DNA of 64,000 nt from Cardamine occulta (taxonomy: Eukaryota > Streptophyta > Magnoliopsida > Brassicales > Brassicaceae), in assembly GCA_028015245.1 (NCBI GenBank), contig CM051389.1, positions 1,890,814 through 1,954,813 of the forward strand. The letters are read 5' to 3'. Position numbers and translations under genes: made by a program. Shown in pieces: positions 1 through 10,122 of the stretch. A model generated the notes under the pieces. The model saw only the letters and a program-made list of their open reading frames with translations. It was not told the origin of the DNA and did no database searches. Position 1 is the stretch's first letter; each line of letters begins with the position of its first letter.

Positions 1-41
1 AGAAGATCCAATTAAAGTTCTTGCGATAGGAAACCTGGGTA

Positions 42-316
42 ATACTAGTATAATTTGTAACTAGTAATACTGATAAATGTAGTAGAACTAGTATAACTTG
101 TAACTGGTATTACTGATAAATGTAGTATAATTAATATAACTTGTAACTAGTAATACTGATAAATGTAGTATAACTAGTATAACTTGTAACTAGTATTACT
201 GATAATGTAGTATAACTAGTATAATTTGTAACTAATATTATTGATAAATGTAGTATAACTAGTATAACTTGTAACTGGTATTATTGATAAATGTAGTATA
301 ACTAGTATTATTGATT
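42..316. repeat. VANDAL-type tandem repeat array, period ~43 bp
   Basis: About six imperfect copies of a ~43-bp AT-rich unit, built around ACTAGTATAACTTGTAACT and ATTACTGATAAATGTAG, lie just upstream of the transposase start. The array contains exact YAGTATTAY or its complement at 39-47, 64-72, 150-158, 191-199 and 303-311. From memory, YAGTATTAY is the motif bound by the VANDAL21 protein VANC in noncoding tandem repeats. A splice-acceptor-like TTTTGGCAG at 332-340 ends the array, so it may sit in a 5'-UTR intron. Confidence 0.85.
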
Positions 317-346
317 GAGTTTTTTGTATTGTTTTGGCAGGATACA

Positions 347-2548
347 ATGAGCAACAACGTTAGTATACATTTTAAATGCTAAGGTCGCATGTATAGTTTA
401 ACGTTGAAGACATCAGTGGAGGAGATAACATTGTTGATGATAGAAGTTAGGATATACAAGAAGCTTGCGTTAGATGAAAGTAAGGTTAAATTGCAAGTGA
501 ATTACTATCCACTACTGGTGGGATGTGAGGAACAATTTATTATTTGTGATGATGAGGATGTGTGTGTTTATCTAACGTCCATTGATAAAGAGAACTGTAG
601 ATGTATTTTGTTTGTGAATGTCATCACTAGATCAGAACTGCCCGAACAACTGTCGAGAGCCGACAAAAGTTCTTTTGGTAAGAACTATGGTGAGTTGGAT
701 TCAAATGATGGTGTAATCAGAGATAATGTCATTACTCTGTATGTAGATGAAAGTGTGGATTGGTCGTATATGGGTGATGATTATGTAGAGGTTCCACCTG
801 TTGTAGAAACTACTCAGTTTGTAGAGGCATGGGAAGACGGTTTGGGAGTGACTATACTTCAAGAATTTCCAAATAGAAAGGTATTGCAAGATGTGGTGGA
901 TAGAGCCTAATTTGTTAACAATTTTTGTTTTGATATAAAAAAGTCTGACCCGGGACGTTTAGTGCTCAAATATAGTCAAAAAAGCTGTAAATGGGGTTTG
1001 CGAGCTACAAGGATTCGAAATACAGAAATCTTCTCGAGTAGAACGTACACCAAGATGCATACATGCTCTTGGACTAGTCAGAGCGACAGCAACAAAATGA
1101 AGAGGTAAGGCACACCACAATTAGTTGTGTCCATTTTGCAAGAGGATTATCCAGGAAAAATGAAAACTCCAACTCCTAGAGATATCATGGATCTTGTTCA
1201 GACAAAATTAGGTGTGAAGATATCATACTCCACAACGTTGAGAGGGAGAAATCTAGCTGTTAGTGATTTGCGTGGTACCCCGGAAGAAAGTTACAAGTTA
1301 TTGTATTGCTATTTGCACATGTTAAAGAATAAAAATGATGGTACAATAACACGTGTGAAATTGGATGAGAAGGAAAAATTCAAGTACCTATTCATAGCTT
1401 TGGGAGCTAGCATTGAAGGTTTTGAAGTCATGAGGAAAGTGATAATTGTGGATGCAACTTTTCTCAAGAACGGATATGGTGGTGTACTAATTTTTGCCAA
1501 AGCTCAAGATCCTAATCGACACCATTATCCCTTAGCGTTTGGTGTACTTGATGGTGAGAATGATGCAAGTTGGACATGGTTTATGGAGATGCTGAAAACC
1601 GTTATACCAGACTCTTCCGAATTGGTATTATGAGTGACAGAAATGCAAGGCTCATAAGCGCCATATGTGATGTGTATCCCCAGGCTCATCATGGGTATTG
1701 TGTATGGCATTTGTCCCAAAATATGAAAGGTCATGCTTCTAACGCTAACAAAGACGTAGTCGCATGGAGATTCATGGAGTGCAGTAGGCATTACACAGTT
1801 GCTGAGTTCAATTCTGCTTATACTTCTTTTAGAACGAGATATCCTTCTGCGGTCAAGTATCTGGAGGAGAGTACAATGAAAGAAAAATAGGCAAGGTGTT
1901 GTTTTCCAGGAGAAAGATACAACTTAGATACAAGTAATGCTGTGGAATCTTTGAACAGTGTTTTTAAAGATGCAATGAAGTACTCTTTAATACCCATGCT
2001 TGATGCGATCATTACAATATTTTCTCATTGGTTTAATGAACATCGGAAGGAGGCCGTGTCTGGAATGATAAAAAACAAACTGGTGCCTTTAGTAGAGAAC
2101 TGCATGCATGGCTTATGGGGTGTTGCTGAGAAGTTGATTGTGACAGAGCTAAACACTTTCGAGCTTGAATACAATGTCATCGGTAGTGATGGAAAGACTT
2201 ATATGGTAAACTTGCTCTCGAAAAGTTGCAGTTGCAGGATGTTCGATATTGAAAAGTATCCTTGTGTGCACACTAGCCGCTTATATTGAATTCCAAAGGC
2301 ATGATGATAGAGCTCGTGATATCCAATTACATGAGTTGTGTTCAAAATATTATTGGACGGAGCTGTGGGCAATGACGTATTACAAGACAATCTATTTAGT
2401 GCCGGATAAGACTCAATGCGATGTCCTAGATGACATCAAAAGCAAAACAATCATACCTCCGGATCGAAAAGTAAAAAAGGGAAGAAAAAAAGTAAGAAGG
2501 TTACCATCGGCTGGGGAACGACGTCCAAGGATGCAAAATAAAAGGTGA
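347..2548 (+). pseudogene. MULE transposase pseudogene (vanA-like)
   Basis: A MuDR-type transposase reading frame can be followed over 2.2 kb. The start at 347 follows a splice-acceptor-like GGCAG. In order: an N-terminal MuDR region, the MULE transposase core (VDATFLK near 1447, LAFGVLDGEN near 1533, the SDRNA strand near 1632) and a C-terminal SWIM finger with CSCRMF and CVH near 2230-2272. It is broken by in-frame TAA at 380-382, 908-910 and 1106-1108, by TAG at 1888-1890 (where the family has W), and by frameshifts near 1627 and 2270. Three stops fit single C-to-T or G-to-A changes. No active transposase can come from this copy. Confidence 0.9.
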
Positions 2549-3605
2549 TCGAGACAGAGACTCCAATGGTTGTTATTTGAAAATTGTAGTAGTGTTTAAT
2601 TTTGATCTTCACCTTTTGTTTTGTAATACTATATATTGGTTAGGAAAACTACGTAAAACTTGTTTTGCGTTATTCTATATATTAGTTTTATGATTATGTT
2701 AATTATATTACAAAATTTGTTACAATGTTACAATGTTTTAACCTTGTATTTACATGGGGTATTACAGAAATTTTTAAATAATTTGGACATTTTTAAATAT
2801 TTTAAAATTCTATTTATAATCCCAACGTACATCATATTTGTTTTAATAATTTGTTATGAGTTTATATATCGATAAAAATTAGTAATATATATTTTGCAAG
2901 TTAATAATTTTTTATATGGGAATTTTTTAAAAATACCCTATTTATTTTTATAATTTTAAAAATACCCTCTTTATAATTTGAAAATACCCTATTTATTTTT
3001 ATAATTTGAAAATACCCTAATTTATAACTTATTTTATATGTGTCTTAAGAATGAATTATAGGCATTGTAAACATCAGAAATATATGTTACAATATGTATT
3101 AAGAAGGAAATTACAATAATACTATAAATTAAGTTGGTATGAAACAATCTACACTATATAATCCTTATACTTTTAAGGTGACTTTGTGAATAATATCCAA
3201 CTTATAGTATCAAAGTTACAAAAATCTAGGTTTTTAACATGTTAATGCATAATACACTAAGAATTATATGTTAATCGATTTAAATCAAATGTAAAACTAA
3301 TTTTTTTTCTTTAAGTATATGTAATACTAATTAAAATGGAAAACATCCAAAGTATAACTATTTTGGAAGTTTGCTATAACTACTATCTTACGTATAACTA
3401 TGTATACTTAGGCGGCACACGTGGAAAATTGTTTTTGGTGCCTAAACCTTAATTTTCCCAATTTTTTGGCTTCCAAAATTTGAGTTTTCCTTCCATTTCT
3501 TTTCCCTAATTTTTTTTGAGTTTTCTTTAAATATTTGGGTCTCACATTTATTTTAGAGACTCTTTATTCTCCTCTTCCTCCATTCGGAAATGTTGGGAAC
3601 TCGCT
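2549..3605. other. Noncoding interior of the VANDAL element
   Basis: No gene is seen. At 2930-3030 there are about three copies of a ~34-bp unit built on AAAATACCCTATTTATTTTT. The rest is simple AT-rich sequence. The last part (3540-3605) leads into the coiled-coil remnant. Confidence 0.6.
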
Positions 3606-3788
3606 ATCGAAGAAGAGGTCACTAAGTTGAGAGAGAAGTCCAAGGAGGGTAACTTCGAACTTCATGAATTGTACATCAAGAACCTGCGTAGGGAGGTGGA
3701 AAACAATGCTGAAGAGATTGCAAATCTGAAGGAGTTGGTGGCTAAGCTTATGGCTCGAATCGAAAAGCTTTTTGGTCCTATGTCTTGA
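3606..3788 (+). pseudogene. Coiled-coil gene remnant (vanB-like position)
   Basis: A 60-codon open stretch encodes a charged heptad-rich segment with runs such as EEEVTKLREKSKEG and NLKELVAKLMARIEKL, ending in TGA at 3786-3788. No in-frame ATG is visible nearby; the only close ATG (3589) is in another frame and stops at once. It lies between the transposase and the DUF1985 gene, where VANDALs carry a small accessory gene. That link rests on position only. It may also be the 3' end of a GRF-zinc-finger/coiled-coil type element gene whose first part is lost. Confidence 0.5.
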
Positions 3789-3844
3789 TATAGAAAGACT
3801 TATGTTTGTTTCTCCTTTGTAAGACTTATGCTTTGTTTCTTTTG

Positions 3845-4165
3845 TTTTACAAAAGTATTACCAGTACAAGTATTACAAACAGCATAGTTTTACAAAGTAT
3901 TACAAACAAAATAGTTTTACAAAGTATTACCAGTACTATGAATTCAAATACTAAAAAAACATAGTTTTACAAAGTATTACCAGTACTACGAATTCAAATA
4001 CTAAAAAAAAAGAATAGTTTCACAAAGTATTACCAGTACTACGAATTCAAATACTAAAAAAACATAGTTTCACAAAGTATTACCAGTACTACGAATTCAA
4101 ATACTAAAAAAAACATAGTTTTACAAAGTAGTTCCAGTACTACGAATTCAAATACTAAAAACACA
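3845..4165. repeat. VANDAL-type tandem repeat array, period ~51 bp
   Basis: About six copies of a ~51-bp unit containing TATTACCAGTACTACGAATT and ACATAGTTTTACAAAG lie just downstream of the DUF1985 gene. They carry AAGTATTAC, one base away from YAGTATTAY. A perfect TAGTATTAC lies at 4427-4435, in the last intron of that gene. Confidence 0.85.
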
Positions 4166-4174
4166 GCATAGTCT

Positions 4175-6533
4175 TCACACTGCATTTTTCTTTGACCTTG
4201 TCACACGCTTATTCTCGAATACTGCAATCCGTTTAACACCCTTCTTAGGTGGCTGTGGAGACGGAACAACATGCTCGCTTGGTGGCTCTGTGGATCCAGC
4301 ATTATGCTCCTCTGCTGGCTCTGTGAGACCAGCAGTATCGTACTCCTCAGTTGATGGGTCTGCAAGCTCCTGCAATCGAATACAGTTATACTCTAGTTTT
4401 CCCTACTATTACCAACAGTTATACTCTAGTATTACCAAGTTTTACAAAATCTTACCTTCTCTACAAATTTCTTCACAGAAGCTTCCAACCATCCGAGTCT
4501 TTTTTCAAACCCATCAACCTTGTCCACAAATTTATTCATCTGGGATCCCATCCTATTTATGACATCCACCAATTCAGCCAAAGTTGGATCTCCAGGTCTT
4601 TCATTGGCGGGGGTTTCATTGGCGGGTCTTTCATTGGCGGTGGCTATTTCCTCGTTCACCGCATCCTGAGGTTCCTCTTCTACTCTCGTAGCCACATCTT
4701 GGTTGTACATCTCTTCTAGTGTAATGGTTAATCCTTTACGGATACATTGCATCCAACTATCAACAACGACATCATGCTTATCATCGTCGTCATCTTCTTC
4801 TGTGATGTCAGCCATAAGAGAGTATTCTTCATCTCTAACTGGTAGGATACTATCAATATCCTGTCAACGTAAACAATGAAAAAAGATTAAAAACATGAAA
4901 ACCCAAAATAATTCATATGCTAAAGATAACTAGGATAACTCACCACAGTTGTACCAAATGTTTTATAAATTTTCGAACGAGGAAACCCTTTACATTCGCC
5001 TTTCTTGAACCTTTTCTTGCACATTCTAGGACAATTTTCGTCTGCCCCTGGATAATCTTCTAAGAATTGATCCCCCAAATCCGGAATTGCTTCAAATGCT
5101 AAAAGCTACATAACACACACAACACACATATAGTTAGAGTTAGCTTCAATTATAAGAACTAGTAACAATAACCAATAACCTCAAATAATTTTTACTAACC
5201 TCCATAAGAATACAAAAACCTGGAACCGGCCATAATGTACCCTTGAGGTCCCTTCAAAATGAGCCATTGTGTGTTCGATCTCTCCTAGCATGTGATCAAA
5301 AGACAATCTCCCCCAAGGAAAAATCTTACAAAAGTTGAGATCATCTACCACTCTTAGAAAGAAAGATTCCACGGGGGTAGCATCGTCTCCAGTCTTTGTT
5401 TGCGCTATGACTATGCTGGATAAGAAGAAGAGGACCGCCATCTTCAACCTATCTCGAGAACGATCCACCGGCACCATTTCCTCTAGCTTGTTTTTCACAT
5501 CTTGATATCGAACTATCTGCCCCTTAAAATACCTTTTCACAATGGCCTCACTGCCTGCTTTACTATAATTGATGGGATAGTTGTGGCAGTTGAGTCCCGA
5601 TATCAAGGCATGTTCCTTGATGCCATATCGGATGGGAGTGCCGTTAACGACAAACCAAGCTTCTTTCTTTTTCTTGAGACATGCCGTTCGAAGAAGGAGC
5701 ATCCACATTCCCATAACCTTGTGGTTTCTCTCCCTTGGCATGTGGAAAATGTGTTTGAACTGCGGATGCTCCTCAAACCATTTCTTCTCAAACGTAGTGA
5801 GCAGATATTCCAATCCTTCTAGCGTTTTTAAGGCTTCAAAGATAAAGCACCTCGTCGTTAATATTATTTTCTTCGTGTACTCCGAAGGCGCGAAGTACAT
5901 TCTTAGAGGTTGTAGTGGCGCCACCATTTCCTCAGAACCTTGCAACAACAAGTTTTACAAAGTATTACTAGTTATACATTTTCATAAATTTAGCAAAACA
6001 CATAATGATATGTTCTACTACTTAAAACCCACAAACTCAATTCCAATTATTACCAAGTTATACATTTTCCCTAAATAAAACGAATTACCGCAAGAGCAAA
6101 ACCAATTTCCCTAACTAAAATGAATTAGTATTCCCTAGTTCTACATAGTTATACCTCTCCGAACTAGTCAATATATCAATCGAATCTAACTACTTACCCT
6201 TGACTCGCTCACGGTTCGGCTTGTACTTCCCTCATCCGCCACTGTATCTCCTTCTTCTCCATTCCGGCCGACTTCGTCATCCTCATCACGAGATTGGTCA
6301 CTCTCTTCTTCGAGATTGTCTTTGTCTTCTTCACTCCTTCTGTCTCCAACGCTCTCGTCTCTGGCTCTTTTTGCGTCATCACTTCGAACTGGAGATCGCT
6401 CGTTCTCATCATTCCAAACCGGAGATCGATCTCTCTCCCCATCTTCTTCACTCCTTCCGACTTTCCCAACCGGAGATCGTTCCCTATTTTCATCTTGAGT
6501 AACTTCCTCAACCGGAGATCCAACATCACTCAT
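4175..6533 (-). CDS. DUF1985 protein, candidate VANC-type anti-silencing factor
   Basis: A five-exon model is largely open: 6533-6227, 5938-5220, 5105-4944, 4860-4456, 4369-4175 (595 aa). All junctions are GT..AG and phase-consistent. The first donor was picked because it keeps the frame; a better-looking donor at 6198 would not. Exon 1 is acidic with three RSPV repeats. Exon 2 (residues ~103-342) carries a DUF1985 domain (HIFHMPRERNHKVMGMWML, NGTPIRYG, FFLSSIVI, HYGRFQ). Exon 4 has an acidic run and ends in a predicted coiled coil. Exon 5 is basic (TRSKKNAV end). No Ulp1 protease domain follows. DUF1985 occurs in VANDAL VANC proteins, which bind element repeats and relieve silencing; that role is inferred here. 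The start codon lies within a few bases of F-box sequence, so no element promoter remains. Confidence 0.65.
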
Positions 6534-7228
6534 CGGGTAATGGGCCGGTAGGGAACATTAAATATTTCTCCACGATAGCTCTTCCATTCTTAATGTCAGA
6601 ACTTGATGCTCCTCAACTTTCTTAAGATTACGACAAACTAACATGCACAATACCTTGGATTGTCTGTTGACTGGATATACTCTAAATAGGTTCTCACACC
6701 AAGCCTCTTTGTTTTTTCCACTTTATTGGGTAATGTCATGGACTGTCCTGTGGTAGAGTTATAAACCATCACCTTCCATTTAAAGTCATTACAGCCACTT
6801 TTTTGCAATATAACATTACTACAGAGCAAGCCATGGACAGGGGCATTAATATGAAAGAAACCTGTTCTAGTGGGGAAACGTATGTGATCATCGACGGCTA
6901 AAAGAGGTAAGTTCTTGTCTGCTTTTATAGGCTGAGGTGACGAGAAGAGGCGCCACCACTTATCTGAATTACAGTGAAAGGTGAACAAGAGACGCGGATG
7001 AGCCAAAGATCTTTTCAAGATCAAATCAATGAAATCTGGATGGCTAAGAATGGAAGACCAGAGCTTTGACACACAACTACACTTGGCTATGGTTTTGTCT
7101 GGTAATCTCGAGAATATATCAAAAAAGAGATCAATTGGTATCAGCTCTGAAATATCAAGTGATGTTGAAGAAGATTGATGACTGTCGAGATTCTCCTCCT
7201 CGGAGACGTGATTCTACCATTTTCTCAT
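6527..7228 (-). pseudogene. F-box gene 1, 3'-truncated by the VANDAL element
   Basis: The F-box motif (LIPIDLFFDIFSRLP..TIAKCSCVSKLW) and the first part of an F-box-associated domain are clear. Compared with copy 3 there is a TAG at codon 5 and a one-base deletion near 6680 that shifts the frame to an early stop at 6638. Homology with copies 2 and 3 ends at about 6527, where the VANDAL element starts, so the C-terminal half is missing. F-box proteins of this family recruit targets to SCF ubiquitin ligases; this copy cannot make a normal product. Confidence 0.85.
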
Positions 7229-8261
7229 GGCGGAAATTGTACGCACGTGTTAAAACCCTAAATTTGCCCTATCAACAAAACTTTTTCTACCTATATATAT
7301 ATTTCTGTTTGGTAAAAAAAAAGGCCCTATACATTATAACTAAACGACACCGACCTTCTTCCACGATTTTTTTCAAATTTGTTTTTAAAAAAAGACTCAA
7401 ATATTACATTTATTTTAATGTATATGATTGAACTCTACTATGACAGAAGAAACCTCAGATTTTCATTTCAATGGAGAAGTGCAACTATGATACATCACAT
7501 CATGAAGGGAATAGTAATTCAAGATTAGAGTGGATCATACAAAATTCCAATGGCATCTTCTTAGATTGTGGAAAGGGTAAATATAAGGAAGAACTTTGAT
7601 ATGAGTTTTTCAATCAAAATTGGCGCTGGGATATAAAATGGTGGAGTTGGAAGGAGATAATATTACTATGACAAGAAACGGAAGAAACTTGACAGAGTAA
7701 TAGTCAAACATGCTTAACTCTAAAAGATAGCTACATGGGAACTACAATTTCAACAAGAAGTAGTCCTATGAACTTATTTTGTGAATGCCATAATTCAAGA
7801 AGAACTTAAGTTGAAATATTCTTGTGCAACTGTCTGTACAAAACCAACATAAGCAATGAGACAATAAATACATAAGAAACAAAACCCACAAAAGAAATGC
7901 TATATAAGAAACCATTATTGCAGAAAAGTGTTAATTAAATTAGAAACGAACTGGCAGAAACGCTGACAAGTTTTTCAACTGCAGATGAATGAACATTTTC
8001 ACAAACATTTTCTGTAAATGAAGCCTAAGGTCCATCAGTTATCCAAACTTTATGTCACAGAACAAACACAATATATGATCAATATACAAGTAAAAAGCTT
8101 CTTACTTTGCTATTTACAGGTAATCCTTTCCAAATCTTTTCTTATAAACCATATCTCTAGAGGAAGTTCCTTCTGTTCCGGATTATGTTTGTTTATACCT
8201 TCTCTTCGTCTCCCTACAAACAACTTGTAAAGATTATGCCTTTGGAAAATTTTCAAATTTT
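7229..8261. other. Spacer between F-box copy 1 and U6-like copy 1
   Basis: No gene is supported. From about 8015 to 8240 the sequence is related to 13070-13310 (AAATGAAGCCTAAGGT, CAATCCTTTCCAAATC). It holds a decayed copy of the small lysine-rich ORF found better preserved at 9703, 13190 and 16259. Confidence 0.5.
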
Positions 8262-8349
8262 TTTTAAACTGTTTCTTGATTAGTGTGTGTCATTCTTAAG
8301 CAAAGGCCATGCTAATCTTCTTTGTATCGTTCCAATTTTAGCAGATGAC
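8262..8349 (-). pseudogene. U6-like snRNA copy 1 (decayed)
   Basis: On the - strand it reads GCTAAAATTGGAACGATACA, then AGAAGATTAGCATGGCC and AATGACACAC, clearly U6. Many changes lie in the 3' half and the terminal T-run is lost. The 5' stem-loop is absent, as in copies 3 and 4. Upstream, a plant USE (CGATGTGGGA on +) remains at 8406-8415, but the TATA element has changed. Confidence 0.75.
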
Positions 8350-8419
8350 AATCATGGCTTCGACTCTAGCGATATATGAACACTCTGTTTTATTCTTAAG
8401 CTAAACGATGTGGGATAAA

Positions 8420-9116
8420 AGACAAAACAATATTTCAATTTGGGTTATGTTAATGATCTGAATGAAGCCTAATAAGATAATAATAAGTCAGGCCTCTCAG
8501 ATTCCTCATAGGCTCGTTTTTTACCATAGAGACCAAAAGTTAAACAATGTAACATTACATTTCTAATTTCTTCCCCTGAATTTCACACTAAAATAAGTCT
8601 GCATCCGCACACTACAAATCAAATCAAAATAAGTTTACTGTTTTATTTTTGTAACGTTTTGGCTTTAGTTGCTAAGATATTGCAGAACGTTAGCTTCTCT
8701 GCATATTCAGATGACTAAATTAAATTAAACTAAAATTTTTTTGGGGTCAACGTAATAGCAAATATTTAGATTTTGTTATAATTAACGTTAGCTTCTCTGC
8801 ATATTTTCAAAGCCAACATTACCATATCTCAAAATGTTGATATCGTCAAAACATCGTTGAACCAAAGAGAGAGAGAGAGAGAAACAAGTAAATATCAAGG
8901 ACATTGTTCTTCACCTTCATCTTAAATCATCATTATATTAGTACTAGTTAGTTTACCGTATGCTGGTTGTGTTTCTCTCTTACTTCTTTATATACTACAA
9001 TGCAATTTCTATAAAGTGTCCTACTTTCTGGAAAAGAACTGGCAGAACTGCGTAGCCATAAGTTTTTCAAAAAAACAAAGGAACGAAGAAACGATCTGGA
9101 AAATTTTGTAAAATAT
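8420..9116. other. Spacer in the F-box/U6 cluster
   Basis: No gene is seen. It contains an (AG)n run at 8866-8881. The CGTTTTGGCTTTAGTTGCTA phrase near 8647 recurs near 10372, 11042 and 17712, which marks segmental duplication. Confidence 0.5.
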
Positions 9117-9198
9117 TTTGGACCATTTCTCGATTTGTGCATCTCATCCTTGCGCAGGGGTCATGCTAATCTTCTCTATATCGTTCCAATTTTATCGG
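9117..9198 (-). pseudogene. U6-like snRNA copy 2, 5'-truncated and fused to an F-box fragment
   Basis: The - strand reads CCGATAAAATTGGAACGATA, AGAGAAGATTAGCATGACCC and CTGCGCAAGGATGAGATGCA, ending in AAATCGAGAAATGGTCC. This is the closest of the four to canonical U6 in the body. The 5' stem-loop is gone: just upstream of CCGATAAAATTGG the sequence turns into F-box coding sequence. There is no USE or TATA, and the tail after GGTCC is AAAATATTTT instead of a T-run. Confidence 0.85.
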
Positions 9199-9452
9199 AC
9201 ATAACATAAAGCAAACTATGATATACGATATTGAAAACGTAATCCCCTTGTTCTGAACCGCTATATTATACAAGACTCCATTGATACAAATCCCAGAAGC
9301 ACTTAACCGGTAATGGGCCGGTAGGGAAGTTTCAATGTTTCTCCATGACAGTTATTCCGTTCCTAATGTCAGAACTTGATGCTCGCCACCTTTCCAAAGG
9401 TTAATACACAATACCTTGGATTGTCTGTTGATTGGATCATACCCTAAATAGG
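9198..9452 (-). pseudogene. F-box gene internal fragment
   Basis: About 250 bp matches the middle of F-box copies 2 and 3 (from the GYDPVNRQSK region to the CFDVM region). It is joined at one side to U6-like copy 2 and at the other, at AATAGGTCC, to an inverted copy of the 3' flank of a U6-like gene. Too short to be functional. Confidence 0.8.
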
Positions 9453-9491
9453 TCCAAATTTTTTTTGTTTCTTTCGAAAGAAAGAGGCAAC

Positions 9492-9676
9492 ATACCAAAT
9501 GGGTAGTGGCCTAGTGGTAGCACAAGGGGTTGGCTCCTTTGTACTCCAACTTCAATCCCCCTTTGGGACAAAAAGACATTCTTTAAATAGGAATGGACAA
9601 AAGGCTGACTCCGGATACCGAGAAAGATTATAGGCCAAAAGTTCGGAACTCCCACAGTTTATCAAAAAAAAAAAAA
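9492..9676 (+). mobile_element. tRNA-derived SINE with target duplication
   Basis: A ~185-bp insertion has a box-A-like GTGGCCTAGTGGTAG near 9504 and a degenerate box B (CTTCAATCCCCC) ~45 bp later. It ends in a run of A (9664-9679). It is flanked by an 11-bp direct repeat, AAAGAGGCAAC, at 9481-9491 and 9677-9687. These are the hallmarks of a plant SINE made from a Pol III transcript. Confidence 0.85.
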
Positions 9677-9702
9677 AAAGAGGCAACGAATTGGAGAGAA
9701 AA

Positions 9703-9933
9703 CTAATAGTTGACGTGGCAATCCTTTCCAAATCTTTCCGCAGTAAACTTAACAAAAGTTCTAACATATTCTTCACCAAGACTCCCCATATCCAACTTTG
9801 CTTCATGCATATCCTTAAACAACTTGTTAAGATTATGCATTTTCTCGGTTTGCTCTGATGTCAAAACCTTTCCGTTTTGCTTCTTCTTTCTCACGGGTTC
9901 TGATTTCTTCAGATCTATTAGTTTCCTCTCCAA
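9703..9933 (-). pseudogene. Small lysine-rich ORF, copy in repeat unit 2
   Basis: I do not recognise this family. The readable part has a KKKQNGKVLTSEQTEKMH segment, then HEAKLDMGSLGEEYVRTFVK and FTAERFGKD. The same frame recurs at 13190-13420 and 16259-16418 and, decayed, near 8110-8240, always next to or downstream of a U6-like gene. In this copy the 3' end runs into an inverted repeat, replacing the QEIAK end seen in the 16259 copy. It may be the last exon of a longer lost gene. Confidence 0.4.
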
Positions 9934-9962
9934 TTCGTTGCCTTCTTCTTCCGAAGGAAACC

Positions 9963-10056
9963 AAAAAAATTTGGACCGTTTCTCAAGTTAAGCGTGTTAT
10001 CCTTGCACAGGGGCCATGCTAATCATCTCTGTATCGTTCCAATTTTAGCATGTGAC
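9963..10056 (-). ncRNA. U6-like snRNA copy 3, lacking the 5' stem-loop
   Basis: The - strand starts GTCACATGCTAAAATTGGAA, continues CGATACAGAGATGATTAGCA and TGGCCCCTGTGCAAGGATAA, and ends in GGTCCAAA plus a run of seven T. The ACAGAGA box and AGC triad are kept. About eleven bases of the canonical 5' CCCUUCGGGG stem-loop are missing. With an intact USE, TATA and terminator it could be transcribed by Pol III, but it is unlikely to be a normal spliceosomal U6 without the cap-signal hairpin. Confidence 0.8.
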
Positions 10057-10122
10057 AATCATGTCTTCGACTCTAGCGATATATAAACACTCTGTTTCAT
10101 TATTAAGCTAAGCGATGTGGGA
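10057..10122 (-). promoter_or_regulatory. Plant U6-type Pol III promoter (USE + TATA)
   Basis: The upstream sequence element TCCCACATCG (complement at 10113-10122) is exact. A TATATA box lies at about 10080-10087, some 25 bp closer to the gene, and the start is about 25 bp beyond. The TAGAGTCGAAG stretch before the start also matches A. thaliana U6 genes as I remember them. Confidence 0.85.

Larger units (their letters stand above)
1..6526. mobile_element. VANDAL-type Mutator-like element (partial, left end outside window)
   Basis: A convergent pair of element genes is visible: a MULE transposase on + (347-2548) and a DUF1985 gene on - (4175-6533). A coiled-coil remnant (3606-3788) and two tandem-repeat arrays lie between and upstream. 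This content matches VANDAL elements with vanA, vanB and vanC genes. No terminal inverted repeats are visible, as usual for VANDALs. At the right, F-box coding sequence starts at about 6527, so the right terminus and the vanC promoter appear to be missing or replaced. The left end is not in the window. Confidence 0.75.

Noticed and set aside
3845..4165. CRISPR-like array
   Set aside because: The units are contiguous tandem repeats without unique spacers, in a plant transposon.
6198..6200. AGG|GTAAGT as the donor of vanC exon 1
   Set aside because: Strong consensus, but joining to the acceptor at 5938 puts exon 2 out of the DUF1985 frame. The weaker donor at 6227 keeps it. Left open for cDNA evidence.
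9505..9560. A tRNA gene
   Set aside because: Box A and B resemble a tRNA, but there is no cloverleaf or anticodon arm. The poly-A tail and target duplication show a SINE.
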